This document shows, in pieces, positions 53,300-62,981 of a DNA stretch of 64,000 bases. Under the pieces are notes generated by a model. That model was given only the letters and a program-made list of their open reading frames with translations. It searched no databases and was not told where the DNA came from. The position numbers and the translations under genes are program-made. Origin of the DNA: Fervidicoccaceae archaeon (GTDB lineage Archaea; Thermoproteota; Thermoprotei_A; Sulfolobales; Fervidicoccaceae); NCBI GenBank assembly GCA_038734945.1, contig JAVYOA010000002.1, positions 1-64,000 of the forward strand, written 5' to 3'. Numbering within the stretch: position 1 is the stretch's first letter; each line of letters opens with the position of its first letter.

Positions 53300-54133
53300 T
53301 TAACCTCCTATCTCCCTCGAAAACCCTGTTTCTTTTTTCTTTCTGCTTGCTAAATGAACACCCAGCAAAAAAACTAAGTAAAATGGGATTGCTAGCATGA
53401 ACATTGTTATTCCGGAGGGATCAGGGGTTATCACAGCAGCAATAAAGAGTATTGCTATGAAGATCAGTCTGGAATTATAGCCCTTGAGCTTTTCAGCGTC
53501 CACTACTCCAAATACGATGAGATAGTAGATGACAAGAGGGATCTCAAATATAGCTCCCGTAGTCAGTGTTATTCCTATTATGAAGGAGAGGAGTTTGGAA
53601 TAAGTCATGCTTATGAGGAAGTTCTCTGTAGGAGCTGGAGCTGCTTGTAGAAGAAGCATGATCTTCATAGTTATTGGAGCTAGAACGAAATATCCCAAAA
53701 GAGCTCCAAAAATAAATAGTCCTACTCCAGCTGCGGCTGCCCCCTTCATCCTTTCTCTCTCATTTGGGTATAGAGCTGGCTTCACATATTCATATATTTC
53801 ATATGCTATGAATGGAGAGGAGATAATCGCTGCAAACAAGAGAGATGTGTAAAGTATAACATTGAAGCCTTCAAATGGAGATGTGTATATTACAGTTACA
53901 TTGAATGTGTGACCATACCAAGTTACGTTGGAGGGGAGCACATAGCTGACCATGTCCTTTGATAGTTCAGCAACAATTGGTACGTAAGAATGTGATACAT
54001 CTATGGGAATGAATGTGATTATGATCCAAACGGATATGAAAAAAATGAGGATTTTCTTTAGTCTCTCTGAAAGCTCCTCGAGATGCTTTTCAATTGGCTG
54101 TTCACTTTGTTCAGTTCCTCCTTTCTTTCGCAT
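53300..54133 (-). CDS. tatC: Sec-independent protein translocase TatC
   Basis: A 277-residue protein with six helices. KHLEELSERLKKILI is the N-terminal cytoplasmic signature with the Glu used for twin-Arg recognition, and SPFEGFNVILYTSL plus FIAYEIYEYVKPALYPNERE are the classical TatC boxes. It receives folded proteins with RR signal peptides. It lies just downstream of tatA. Confidence 0.94.
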   Translation of the reverse strand: MRKKGGTEQSEQPIEKHLEELSERLKKILIFFISVWIIITFIPIDVSHSYVPIVAELSKDMVSYVLPSNVTWYGHTFNVTVIYTSPFEGFNVILYTSLLFAAIISSPFIAYEIYEYVKPALYPNERERMKGAAAAGVGLFIFGALLGYFVLAPITMKIMLLLQAAPAPTENFLISMTYSKLLSFIIGITLTTGAIFEIPLVIYYLIVFGVVDAEKLKGYNSRLIFIAILFIAAVITPDPSGITMFMLAIPFYLVFLLGVHLASRKKKETGFSREIGG

Positions 54134-54159
54134 TCTCTTCAGCCCAGAAATTCTGGCTG

Positions 54160-54465
54160 CTACTTTCCAATTTTCTCCTGTATTTTCTTCAGAATTTCTG
54201 CATCGCTTAGTCCATTAACATCTATGCCGAGCTTCTTTGCTATTTCAAGTATAATCTGCCTGTCACTTTCAGTTAGCGTTTGCTTAGAAGATATGGCAGA
54301 AATTTGCTTTTTCTCCTCATCAGTAGCTCCTGAAGCTGCCTTTCTGAACTCCCTTAGAGCTTCTCCAATAGATCTAGCTAGCTGCGGGAGCTTCGAGGGG
54401 CCCAGCAGTAACAAAGCAATTACCAGAATTGCTATTATCTCCGGTGTGCCAAGTGAACCTGGCAT
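54160..54465 (-). CDS. tatA: Twin-arginine translocase pore subunit TatA
   Basis: A 101-residue protein: one N-terminal helix PEIIAILVIALLLLGPSKLP (with LGPSKLP for the FGPKKLP hinge), an amphipathic helix LARSIGEALREFRKAASG, and a longer than usual C-terminal tail with a helical LTESDRQIILEIAKKLGI part. It is expected to multimerise with TatC. The tail is an extension compared with bacterial TatA. Confidence 0.92.
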   Translation of the reverse strand: MPGSLGTPEIIAILVIALLLLGPSKLPQLARSIGEALREFRKAASGATDEEKKQISAISSKQTLTESDRQIILEIAKKLGIDVNGLSDAEILKKIQEKIGK

Positions 54466-54623
54466 GTTTTTTCATCTCTGTTTAAAAATAACGAATAATA
54501 ATTAAATAAATTTAACTATTTAAATGGCTATCAGCCTGTTTTCCCACTTATAATAATTGAAAAATTTATATGAAAGGTCAAACATTAACTGAATAATAAG
54601 AAAAAATTTCAGGATGAAGCCTT

Positions 54624-56549
54624 ATGGGAAAAAGTATTTTTGAAAAAATTCTGACTGAGCATCTGGTGGAGGGAAAACCAGAACCAGGAGAAGAGGTATC
54701 AATAAAGATAGACCAAACACTGACACAGGATGCTACGGGAACAATGGCTTTCCTTGAATTTGAGGCCATAGGTATTCCCAGAATTAAGACGGAATTGAGC
54801 GTGAGCTATGTTGATCATAACATGCTTCAAATTGACTACCTGAACCCAGATGACCACCTCTATTTGCAGACAGCTGCAGCTAAATTTGGAGCATATTTCT
54901 CAAGGCCAGGTAATGGAATATGCCATCAGGTTCATCTGGAGAGGTTTGCAGCTCCTGGAAAGACCCTGCTAGGAAGCGACAGTCATACTCCTACAGCTGG
55001 AGGAATAGGTTCTTTGGCCATTGGAGCAGGAGGAATGGAAATAGCAGCAGCAATGGCAGGAGTTCCTTATACATTCAAGTACCCAAAGCTAGTTAAGGTG
55101 AATTTGAGAGGAAAGCTGAATGATTGGGTATCAGCAAAAGATGTTGTTTTAGAAATGCTCAGAAGACTCACAGTAAAAGGAGGTGTTGGAAAGGCATTCG
55201 AGTTCACTGGAGAGGGAGTAAGGTACCTAAGCGTTCCTGAAAGAGCTACAATAACAAATATGATGGTTGAGACAGGTGCTACTACGAGCATTTTCCCCAG
55301 TGATGAAATTACTAGGAAGTGGCTAGCAGCCCAGCAGAGAGAGGAGCAGTGGAAACCAATAGCCCCTGATCCTGATGCATACTATGATGAGGAAATCGAG
55401 CTTGATATGAGCGAGCTGGAACCCCTTGCTGCCTTGCCTCACTCTCCAGACAATGTTAAGCCAGTTGCTGAAGTAGAGGGCTATGAGATTGCTCAAGTAG
55501 CCATAGGCTCATGTACTAATTCTTCTCTGAGAGATATGAAAATTGTAGCAAATGCGCTGAAGGGAAAGAAAGTAGCAGAGAGCACATCGCTTCTCGTGAC
55601 GCCTGGCTCGAGACAAGTAGTTCTAAATTTAATAGCCAGCGGGGAATTCTACTATATTGTTGAGGCTGGAGGAAGAGTTCTGGAAAATGCATGTGGGCCC
55701 TGCATAGGAATGGGGGGAGCCCCTCCATCTGGCTCTCTGAGCGTCAGGACATATAATAGGAATTTCAAAGGAAGAAGTGGAACTGAGGATGCTGGTGTAA
55801 TATTGACTAGCCCTGAAACTGCTGTAGCAACAGCTATAACAGGGAAGCTAACTGATCCAAGAAGGCTCGGAAAGATGCCAGAAATAGTTATGCCGGAGAA
55901 GTTCATCGTTGATGATAGAATGATTATTCCTCCTCTTCCGCCATCTCAGGCACAAAGCGTCCAGATAAGAAGAGGACCAAATATAAGGCCGTTGCCCAAC
56001 TTCGATCCGCTTCCAAAGGAAGTTGAGGGAGAGGTTCTGATAAAGCTGGGAGACAATGTAACAACAGATGATATATTGCCAGCAGGAGCAAATGTCCTCC
56101 CTCTCAGGAGCAATATAGAGAGAATATCAAAGTTCATTTTCCATAGGCTCGATCCAAGCTTCTATGATAGAGCAGTTGAGAAAAAGGGAGGAATTATTGT
56201 TGGAGGAGAGAACTATGGACAGGGGTCAAGCAGAGAGCATGCAGCCATTGTTCCCAGGTATTTGGGAATAAGAGTAGTGATGGCAAGATCATTTGCTAGA
56301 ATACACAGGCAAAATCTAGTGAACTTTGGTGTAGTTCCACTGATCTTCACCAGTACTGAGGACTACAATTCTGTACAGAAGGGAGATAGAATTAGAATTG
56401 AGCTGGGTAAGCTCGAAAGTAGGGAAGTAAAAGCTCATCTAATAGGAAAAGAAAGGACAATTTCTCTGAAGCATGATCTCTCCGAGAAGGAGAGGGAAGT
56501 TATTTTGGCAGGGGGTCTCCTGCCGTGGATCAGATTGAATTTTTCTTAA
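54624..56549 (+). CDS. acnA: Aconitate hydratase
   Basis: A 641-residue iron-sulfur lyase. The cluster ligands are Cys297 (IGSCTNSS), Cys357 and Cys360 (CGPCIGMGG). GSDSHTPTAGGIG at 117-129 and the swivel-domain GGENYGQGSSREHAAI complete the active site. Length and single-chain structure fit full aconitases rather than split isopropylmalate isomerases. It interconverts citrate and isocitrate and leads an operon with isocitrate dehydrogenase (24 bp later). Confidence 0.93.
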   Translation: MGKSIFEKILTEHLVEGKPEPGEEVSIKIDQTLTQDATGTMAFLEFEAIGIPRIKTELSVSYVDHNMLQIDYLNPDDHLYLQTAAAKFGAYFSRPGNGICHQVHLERFAAPGKTLLGSDSHTPTAGGIGSLAIGAGGMEIAAAMAGVPYTFKYPKLVKVNLRGKLNDWVSAKDVVLEMLRRLTVKGGVGKAFEFTGEGVRYLSVPERATITNMMVETGATTSIFPSDEITRKWLAAQQREEQWKPIAPDPDAYYDEEIELDMSELEPLAALPHSPDNVKPVAEVEGYEIAQVAIGSCTNSSLRDMKIVANALKGKKVAESTSLLVTPGSRQVVLNLIASGEFYYIVEAGGRVLENACGPCIGMGGAPPSGSLSVRTYNRNFKGRSGTEDAGVILTSPETAVATAITGKLTDPRRLGKMPEIVMPEKFIVDDRMIIPPLPPSQAQSVQIRRGPNIRPLPNFDPLPKEVEGEVLIKLGDNVTTDDILPAGANVLPLRSNIERISKFIFHRLDPSFYDRAVEKKGGIIVGGENYGQGSSREHAAIVPRYLGIRVVMARSFARIHRQNLVNFGVVPLIFTSTEDYNSVQKGDRIRIELGKLESREVKAHLIGKERTISLKHDLSEKEREVILAGGLLPWIRLNFS

Positions 56550-56573
56550 TTAAAAAAAATCGGGTGAGTTTGA

Positions 56574-57803
56574 ATGGTTGACAGGTCCGAAATAGAAAAG
56601 GCAAAGGAGTATTTTGGGAAAATATTGGAAGAACAGCTTGCAAGGGCGGAGAAAATAAAGTCCTCCCAAGCAATTATAGATTTCACAAAGGTCAGACCAA
56701 TTGTTATAGGTGTTGCTGGAGGAGATGGTATAGGTCCAATTATAGTTAGTGAGGCAGAAAGGATCCTCAAGCATCTCCTTTCAGAGGAGATTGAAAAGGG
56801 AATTGTTGTATTCAAGGAGATTGAAGGCTTAACCATTGAGAATAGGGCACGAGTGATGAAAGCAGTACCAGATGAAGTTCTTGAGGAGATCAAGAAAACA
56901 CATGTCCTATTGAAGGGCCCCACCCATACTCCATCTCCGGGTGATCCCTGGCCCAATATTGAGAGCGCCAACGTTGCTCTGAGGAGGGAGCTCGATCTCT
57001 TTGCTAACGTGAGACCAGTTAAGAATCCCTTGCTGGGAATAGACTGGACATTCTTCAGGGAGAATACTGAGGGAGAATACATACTTGGGAGCATGGGAAT
57101 TGATATTGATGATGTATCAATAGATTTCAAAGTAATAACTGAGGCTGGCAGTGAGAGGATAATTAGGATGGCCTTTGACTATGCCAGGAAGACTGGGCTG
57201 AACAGAGTTTCCGTTATAACTAAGGCCAATGTTGTTAAAAAGACAGATGGAAGGTTCTACAGAGTTGCTGAAAGGGTTGCAAAAGAATATCCCGAAGTAA
57301 AATGGGATCACTGGTTCATTGACATATTCTCAGCCAAGCTCCTCGATCCTGAGAGAAGGAGTGACTTCAAAGTGATAGTGTCTCCAAATCTCTACGGCGA
57401 CATATTAACAGATGAGGCTGCACAGCTTCAAGGAGGTGTGGGAACAGCAGGGAGCGCTAACATTGGGGCAAGATATGCTATGTTTGAGGCAATTCATGGA
57501 ACAGCCCCTAGAATGGTGAAGGAGGGGAGAGCAATTTATGCCGATCCGGAGAGCATACTGAGGGCATCCGTTCTCATGTTGAAGCACATTGGGTTGAACG
57601 AGAAGGCTGAAATGCTGGATATGGCGCTCGACATATGCAGCATTTTCGAGAGAAAGATCGTTGTGACAGGAAGACCTGGAGGAGCCACGACAAGGCAATA
57701 TGGCGATTATGTGCTGAGCTGGATCGAAAACCCACATCTCAAGGAAGAATGGAAAAGGGCTTATGAGTCATTCATAGCAAAAGCGAGATCGGAGGGAAAA
57801 TAA
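56574..57803 (+). CDS. icd: Isocitrate dehydrogenase
   Basis: A 409-residue beta-decarboxylating dehydrogenase. Isocitrate-contact residues match IDH, not isopropylmalate dehydrogenase: Ser131, Asn133 and Arg137 in ESANVALRREL and Arg147 in FANVRPVK. GGDGIGP at 49-55, TKANVVKKTDGRF (Lys), SPNLYGDILTDEAA (metal Asp) and AIHGTAP (adenine) follow. It makes 2-oxoglutarate and NAD(P)H. Its stop directly abuts the start of the lyase gene. Confidence 0.9.
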   Translation: MVDRSEIEKAKEYFGKILEEQLARAEKIKSSQAIIDFTKVRPIVIGVAGGDGIGPIIVSEAERILKHLLSEEIEKGIVVFKEIEGLTIENRARVMKAVPDEVLEEIKKTHVLLKGPTHTPSPGDPWPNIESANVALRRELDLFANVRPVKNPLLGIDWTFFRENTEGEYILGSMGIDIDDVSIDFKVITEAGSERIIRMAFDYARKTGLNRVSVITKANVVKKTDGRFYRVAERVAKEYPEVKWDHWFIDIFSAKLLDPERRSDFKVIVSPNLYGDILTDEAAQLQGGVGTAGSANIGARYAMFEAIHGTAPRMVKEGRAIYADPESILRASVLMLKHIGLNEKAEMLDMALDICSIFERKIVVTGRPGGATTRQYGDYVLSWIENPHLKEEWKRAYESFIAKARSEGK

Positions 57804-58796
57804 ATGGTATACACTTCAAAGGGTAAACTATTTAGGGATGCTCTCCAGAGGCCTGGGCTGCTTTTCAGGCCGTGTGCCTATGATGCTCTCTCTGCTATAT
57901 TGATAGAAAGAGCTGGCTTTGAAGTTATAGGAACCACTGGCTATGGGATAGCAGCAAGTTTGATTGGACAGCCAGATATAGGGCTAGTAAGCTATGGAGA
58001 GATGGTGGAGAGAGTTAGAACAATAATAGCTGCAGTATCTAAGCCTGTTGATGTTGATGCAGACACAGGCTATGGAAATGCGCTCAATGTATATTGGGCC
58101 GTATACAATTTCTCTCTAATGGGTGCAGGAGGGGTCAGAATAGAAGACCAAGTTTGGCCAAAAAGATGCGGACACATGGCAGGGAAGCAGATAATAGCGA
58201 AGGACGAAATGGTTCAAAAGATCAAAGCTGCAGTCAAAGCAAAAAACGAGGTGGATCCTGAAATTGTTATTGGAGCCAGAACTGATGCGAGAAGCGTTGC
58301 TGGTCTGAGTGCAGTTATTGAGCGAGGAAAAGCCTATGCTGAGGCTGGAGCAGATTACGTATATGTTGAGGCTCCTCAGTCGCTTGAAGAGCTAAAGCTT
58401 ATTGTTAAGAGCATACCTGCTCCAATAGCTCTGAACATAATTCCTGGGGGGAGAACTCCACCGTTTACAGTTGAACAGCTGGAGGAGGCTGGAGTAAAAT
58501 ATCTTTCAATACCGATGATTGCCCTCTATCCAGCAACGAAAGCCATAATTGATGCTCTCAAGGTCTTCAGAGAAACGAAAGATCTCATGAAGCTAGCATC
58601 AATGGGAGTCAGCTGGAGCGAGTTCAATGAGATTGTGGGAATGAAAAAATGGAGGAGCATGGAGCTGGAGTTCTCAACGAAGGAAGATCTCATAGCAAGG
58701 TATGGAACTGACAATCTGGAAGAAATAATGAGAAGAGAAATGCTGGAAACTGAGTCAAAATGGAAGAAGTCAGAGAAGGGGAGCAACAGCACCTGA
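57804..58796 (+). CDS. Isocitrate lyase/PEP mutase family, methylisocitrate lyase-like
   Basis: A 330-residue TIM barrel. The catalytic loop WPKRCGH (Lys120, Cys122, His124) is the signature that separates isocitrate and methylisocitrate lyases from PEP mutases; DADTGYG at 85-91 binds metal. Length is that of PrpB (methylisocitrate lyase), whereas ordinary isocitrate lyases are over 420 residues. Its start immediately follows the icd stop, so the genes are co-translated. Depending on specificity it cleaves isocitrate to glyoxylate and succinate or methylisocitrate to pyruvate and succinate. Its end overlaps the prepilin peptidase gene by 27 bp. Confidence 0.85.
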   Translation: MVYTSKGKLFRDALQRPGLLFRPCAYDALSAILIERAGFEVIGTTGYGIAASLIGQPDIGLVSYGEMVERVRTIIAAVSKPVDVDADTGYGNALNVYWAVYNFSLMGAGGVRIEDQVWPKRCGHMAGKQIIAKDEMVQKIKAAVKAKNEVDPEIVIGARTDARSVAGLSAVIERGKAYAEAGADYVYVEAPQSLEELKLIVKSIPAPIALNIIPGGRTPPFTVEQLEEAGVKYLSIPMIALYPATKAIIDALKVFRETKDLMKLASMGVSWSEFNEIVGMKKWRSMELEFSTKEDLIARYGTDNLEEIMRREMLETESKWKKSEKGSNST

Positions 58797-59474
58797 AAAG
58801 AGCAAGAGAGAGAAGAATAAGTATCCAATAAAGATCCCTGTAGCGAGGGGGACTCCAAAGCTGGCAATGATGTAGGAGTCATCTATTTTGTATTTTTCTG
58901 GATAGAGGGGATCGATTTCCACATTAGCATGGAGCCTCCTAATGCTAGAAGAAACAAGAGGGAAATAGAATTTTTTCCTGAAAAATTCCTCCTTGCTCAT
59001 AACCTCTCCAAAAATGAAGTAGTAGGCCTTCCTCAAGCTCGTCATTCCAGATGTGAGGTTATTGAACAGCTGCTTTCTTCTAAAATTAATGATAATGTTC
59101 CTCATGATTATGAAAAGGGGGAGGAAGAAGGAAAAGGCAGTTGCAATGAAGCCAGGAAAAATTGGTATTCCGAAGAATAAGATTGGGAATGGATTAAGCA
59201 AAAATACATAGGATACAATGAAAGCATCACCTCTTCCCATGAGTCCAAGAGCTGAAAGCACGAATATCATTATGAAAGATATGAGGCCCACTGCAAGGTT
59301 AACTAGAGTTGGGAGGGGGTTTAACTCATAATATATGAAATTCACAGCTGCTGTTATAGGAATCATTAGATAGAAAGCCTTCGAGGATATTTCCCTTGTT
59401 TTCCAATCCTCATAGGATAAGTAAGAATAGTAAACTAGAGTAACAGCTAGAGAGATGAATATGAGCTGATTCAT
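58770..59474 (-). CDS. Archaeal type IV prepilin peptidase (PibD/FlaK type)
   Basis: A 234-residue membrane protein with about six helices and a cytoplasmic loop in the middle. The two catalytic aspartates of the A24 family are visible: Asp23 in YEDWKTREIS and Asp83 in MGRGDAF (GxGD). It cuts the class III signal peptides of archaeal pilins and archaellins. It is the most downstream gene of the pilus cluster. Confidence 0.88.
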   Translation of the reverse strand: MNQLIFISLAVTLVYYSYLSYEDWKTREISSKAFYLMIPITAAVNFIYYELNPLPTLVNLAVGLISFIMIFVLSALGLMGRGDAFIVSYVFLLNPFPILFFGIPIFPGFIATAFSFFLPLFIIMRNIIINFRRKQLFNNLTSGMTSLRKAYYFIFGEVMSKEEFFRKKFYFPLVSSSIRRLHANVEIDPLYPEKYKIDDSYIIASFGVPLATGIFIGYLFFSLLLFSGAVAPLL

Positions 59475-59483
59475 CTAACATCA

Positions 59484-59831
59484 CTATTGCCTATACATTG
59501 TTGCAAATATCTGCTTGTCTTCGCATGAGATCCCCAGAACTACTTTCAAGCTCTTTTCCGGAATTTCCAATTCCTTCGAGAATCCCATGATGCCATCGTC
59601 CAGAACCCATCCAATTTTGCCGAGCTCATGAATAACAGCTCTGTCTGAAGTGTTGCATTTCTCGGATACCGTTTTCAGCTCTCTCTCTAAAAAAGGATTC
59701 TGCTTGCTGATCAGCTCTGCAGCTGCATTTGCTTCTTTTTCTGTGACTGGATGAACGATCACAACTTCTACATTCATCTTCAATATGGTAGCGTTGAATC
59801 TTTTTATAAAGAATCTGCTCATATTCTCCAT
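59484..59831 (-). CDS. Unknown protein in type IV pilus cluster
   Basis: About 115 residues from ATG 59831, since AGGGAG lies 7 nt before it. Features: VEVVIVHPVTEKEANAAAELI, then SLKVVLGISCEDKQIF. No signal peptide or membrane helix, so cytoplasmic. I do not recognise it. It lies 10 bp after the pilin-like gene and 9 bp before the peptidase gene, so it belongs to the pilus operon. Confidence 0.6.
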   Translation of the reverse strand: MENMSRFFIKRFNATILKMNVEVVIVHPVTEKEANAAAELISKQNPFLERELKTVSEKCNTSDRAVIHELGKIGWVLDDGIMGFSKELEIPEKSLKVVLGISCEDKQIFATMYRQ

Positions 59832-59841
59832 ATATTTCTCC

Positions 59842-60438
59842 CTACAGATAATAATAGGCAAAGGCCCAGTATTTATTTTCTATTTGTATAAGGAAAACCA
59901 ACACTTCCTGATATTGACTGCTTGGTGAAACATTTATGAGTGTGAAGGGAGCTGATTGAAAGTCTATTTTGAAGAGCCCAATATTGCTGTTTCCCAGCCA
60001 CAGATCCAGAGAATAGTAAGAGGAATCAGATGAGTATATTGGCTGAATCATTATGCTTGAGCTTGGAACTCTGACAAGTGGAGGGAGAACCCACTGAGCG
60101 CTATCGCTTATGTTTATGTAGGGATTTCCTAGATAAGGTATTCTTATTGTATCCTGAGTGCTGTAGAGAAATGAGCTTCCTTTTACCCCCAAGATCAGCG
60201 CGTAAATTGTGGAATTGGATTTGTATGTTACTTGGTAGATGAAATATTCCTGAGAGGGGTCAGCAGAAATTTTCAACAAGTTAAGCTGAGTGGAGCTCTC
60301 GGATATCATGCTCTGGATCTGCTGCTGGTTCCTCAAATTAGATGTCGAGGACTGTGCATATATCCAAAGGGCAGCACTCATTCCGAGAACTGCTGCCACA
60401 AGAATTATTGTAGATATGAGCTCGCTAGATCCCCTCAT
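59842..60438 (-). CDS. Pilin-like protein, single N-terminal helix
   Basis: A 198-residue protein with a short charged start (MRGSS) followed by the hydrophobic helix ELISTIILVAAVLGMSAALWIYAQ, the layout of archaeal class III pilins with possible cleavage before the Glu. The rest is beta-rich with several N-x-S/T sites. Minor pilin or tip component is a fair guess. GGGGAT precedes the ATG. Confidence 0.65.
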   Translation of the reverse strand: MRGSSELISTIILVAAVLGMSAALWIYAQSSTSNLRNQQQIQSMISESSTQLNLLKISADPSQEYFIYQVTYKSNSTIYALILGVKGSSFLYSTQDTIRIPYLGNPYINISDSAQWVLPPLVRVPSSSIMIQPIYSSDSSYYSLDLWLGNSNIGLFKIDFQSAPFTLINVSPSSQYQEVLVFLIQIENKYWAFAYYYL

Positions 60439-60444
60439 TCGTTC

Positions 60445-62322
60445 TTATCCCCTCGCATATAGCTGAAAGCCTATGAACTCCAGACCAAGTGTAACTTCAT
60501 CGTTGTTCTTACCAGAACTACTATCGAATGTATATGGATCCCAAAAAGCCACTGCAACCATGTAGAGGTGAGGGATGTTGGGGACTCCAAGAGCCACGTT
60601 TATGGAAAATGAGGAAGTGCTCGGGGGCCATGTAGATTTCAGAGATGCTAGGTCCTGATATGTGAAGTTCTTCGAACTAACCACAGAATAGCTATTGTTC
60701 GCATCGAGAACCATGATTGAAAGCAGGGATCTATCAACAGCAGTTATTGTTTCGAGCTCATTGGCATCATAGACGCTATCGTGGAAGTATAGCGAAGCAA
60801 CAACATTCACTCCAAGGTACTGAGTACCATTTATGGCAACTTGTGAGAGAATGATAACGAATGGAGTTGTTGTGTAGTCAACTGCTACGTAGGTTGGATT
60901 TTGGTTTACAGTAGTTGTGTCTCCATTTAAGTATGTGTCTGCTATTGTATATCCAATTTTTTGATTTCCTCCACCAGTACTTTTGTATGAAAAAGAAAGA
61001 TCTTCAGTAGTGAAAATTAGCTCCGGATAACCATTTCCATCTGTGTCTGCTATTAAGAGGTATGGATCATATGTGCTTGGCTTTCCGGCAAGGGAGGTAT
61101 CTATTCCGTAAAACTTCACGCTGTTCGCTGTGCCCTCAAGAATAATGGTTGTTGCTGGAGTTATGGCATAAAGACCTATATTGCTATCTACTTCATCAAT
61201 GTTCCCGTAGTAGTATTTTCCTATTGCTTGAGTTCCATTTCTCCATGAATATGAAAAAGTTCCGCTGTACTGATTGTATGTGTAGTATTTAACTGAAATT
61301 TTTGTTGCATTGAGCCCATCTATCTTCACCCTCCACGCTGAATTATTAGCATTCCCATTGAGCCAGCTCGCCAGAAAATTATTGCTTCCAGAAGAGAGGA
61401 CCCACGAACTTGTGTAAGTTATGTTGAAATTGCATCCAGTAGAGCTTATATTGAAGTATCCCCTCCCGTCATCAAGCTTGTCGGCCTTGGCTGCTGCAAG
61501 AAGAATATTAAATACTGGATACTGCTGATTTCTGTTAGGGTCATTTTCCCATTCCGGCTGATACCCTATGTAAGCATTTCCAGTTAAGTTCAATCTTATT
61601 GAAATTGTCACATTATCGCATTGAGCGTAAAGCACCATAGGATAAGCTGTATTGGAGCTCAAAGAGTTAAGCCTGAATACACCTCCTGAGAGAGCTCCAC
61701 TTGAAATGAATGATCTTGTGGGAGTATTGATAAGGTTCAAGTCTATTTTTATTTTTCCACTGTTTATCTCGTCCTGCAAATTAGAGGTGAAAAATGTTAC
61801 TGGGTTCAAAAGATAGCTCGTTCCATACTGATAATTGTTGGTGAAAGAGGAAACGATGCTCTGGGTTTCCTGCACGTATGCTATGGCTCCATCAACAGTG
61901 ACCAAAGCTACTGGATAGTAGAGATACAGGGGAAATTTTAGCGTTATAGAGGAACCAGGGGAAATTGTTGTGTAAAGATCTCCTGTTAGGACACTCCCAG
62001 TGTATGAGGGAGAGAATTGAGAGAGAAAAGAAATTCCTGAGGAATTCATTGGAACCAAAATGAGATTGCCAGAGGAATTGAGAATCAAGTAAGATAATCT
62101 CTCAGCTGATGTGCCACCATTGTTTATTATAAGCGTTCCATCGGAGTAAAGGGTAAGCACCAGTGCCTTATTTATCCTGGTCATAGCGCTTCCAAGCATC
62201 TGATTTATGTTGGAAGCAAGACGCGTGGATGAAGTTATATAACTTTCCATGAGGGGGAATATAAGTGTTATGAGGATCACAACGAAAATTATTCCAGCTA
62301 TTATATTGGCACTTGATTTCAA
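60445..62322 (-). CDS. Large secreted pilin-like / surface protein
   Basis: A 625-residue protein. The N-terminal helix SANIIAGIIFVVILITLIFPLME follows a two-residue positive start, as in archaeal pilin-type signals, while the remaining 590 residues are Ser/Thr/Asn/Tyr-rich, beta-type, with about twenty potential N-glycosylation sites and no more helices. DTDGNGYPELIF resembles an FG-GAP or calcium-binding type repeat. It is far larger than common pilins. It lies between two pilin-like genes with 6 bp to the next, so a tip adhesin anchored by the pilin helix is plausible. Confidence 0.6.
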   Translation of the reverse strand: MKSSANIIAGIIFVVILITLIFPLMESYITSSTRLASNINQMLGSAMTRINKALVLTLYSDGTLIINNGGTSAERLSYLILNSSGNLILVPMNSSGISFLSQFSPSYTGSVLTGDLYTTISPGSSITLKFPLYLYYPVALVTVDGAIAYVQETQSIVSSFTNNYQYGTSYLLNPVTFFTSNLQDEINSGKIKIDLNLINTPTRSFISSGALSGGVFRLNSLSSNTAYPMVLYAQCDNVTISIRLNLTGNAYIGYQPEWENDPNRNQQYPVFNILLAAAKADKLDDGRGYFNISSTGCNFNITYTSSWVLSSGSNNFLASWLNGNANNSAWRVKIDGLNATKISVKYYTYNQYSGTFSYSWRNGTQAIGKYYYGNIDEVDSNIGLYAITPATTIILEGTANSVKFYGIDTSLAGKPSTYDPYLLIADTDGNGYPELIFTTEDLSFSYKSTGGGNQKIGYTIADTYLNGDTTTVNQNPTYVAVDYTTTPFVIILSQVAINGTQYLGVNVVASLYFHDSVYDANELETITAVDRSLLSIMVLDANNSYSVVSSKNFTYQDLASLKSTWPPSTSSFSINVALGVPNIPHLYMVAVAFWDPYTFDSSSGKNNDEVTLGLEFIGFQLYARG

Positions 62323-62377
62323 GGCTTCTTCCTCTAGTTATATATTTAAAAAAATATAAATTAAATTTAGCGCTGTT

Positions 62378-62821
62378 TCAGGAAACGACTGTGGGAGTTA
62401 ATTCAATGAAATAGCTTCCCCCAGCATCAGTATATACAGTTATCTTGTACGACTTTCCTGGAGGGAAGTTTCCTGAGGGGGTTATCGTCAAATAGATGTC
62501 ACTGCCAGCTTTCACTGTAATTGGAAGGCTTGTTGTAGTAGTTCCCAGAGCATATGTTCCGGCAATGTTTGTTGTATCTACTCTTACTGATATTATCTTA
62601 GAGTCAATGCTTCCCGCATTCTTTATATGTAAGTATATAACAGCATTACTTCCTGTTGAACTTACATTCATGTAGCTATCCGGCATTATCTGCAACTGCT
62701 CTCTTGAACCTGCTCCCCCTATCAGGCCTGACATCCACAGCGCCACTCCAACTGCTAGTGCTATAGTTACAGCCACTAGTATTACCGTTGCTATTATTGG
62801 TGAAATTGCCCTTTCCTTCAA
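62378..62821 (-). CDS. Archaeal type IV pilin (major pilin candidate)
   Basis: A 147-residue protein with a textbook start: MKERAISPIIATVILVAVTIALAVGVALW, by landmarks KERAISPIIATVIL; cleavage would follow the Arg or Ala ahead of ISP. The C-terminal domain is a small beta-fold with tandem Thr runs. Best candidate for the main fibre subunit. Confidence 0.85.
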   Translation of the reverse strand: MKERAISPIIATVILVAVTIALAVGVALWMSGLIGGAGSREQLQIMPDSYMNVSSTGSNAVIYLHIKNAGSIDSKIISVRVDTTNIAGTYALGTTTTSLPITVKAGSDIYLTITPSGNFPPGKSYKITVYTDAGGSYFIELTPTVVS

Positions 62822-62981
62822 GTTCTCACCTTTCTAAACTTATTCTAATTTAAATGGTAGGTTTAAAAAATGCCATGCGTATCATATTCTTTTTATATTT
62901 TTTGTCAATTTAATCATAATAAATTTATTTCTTTTCTTTCTTATCTAATCTTGTTTCTGATTGTAATATCTAATGTAACAT

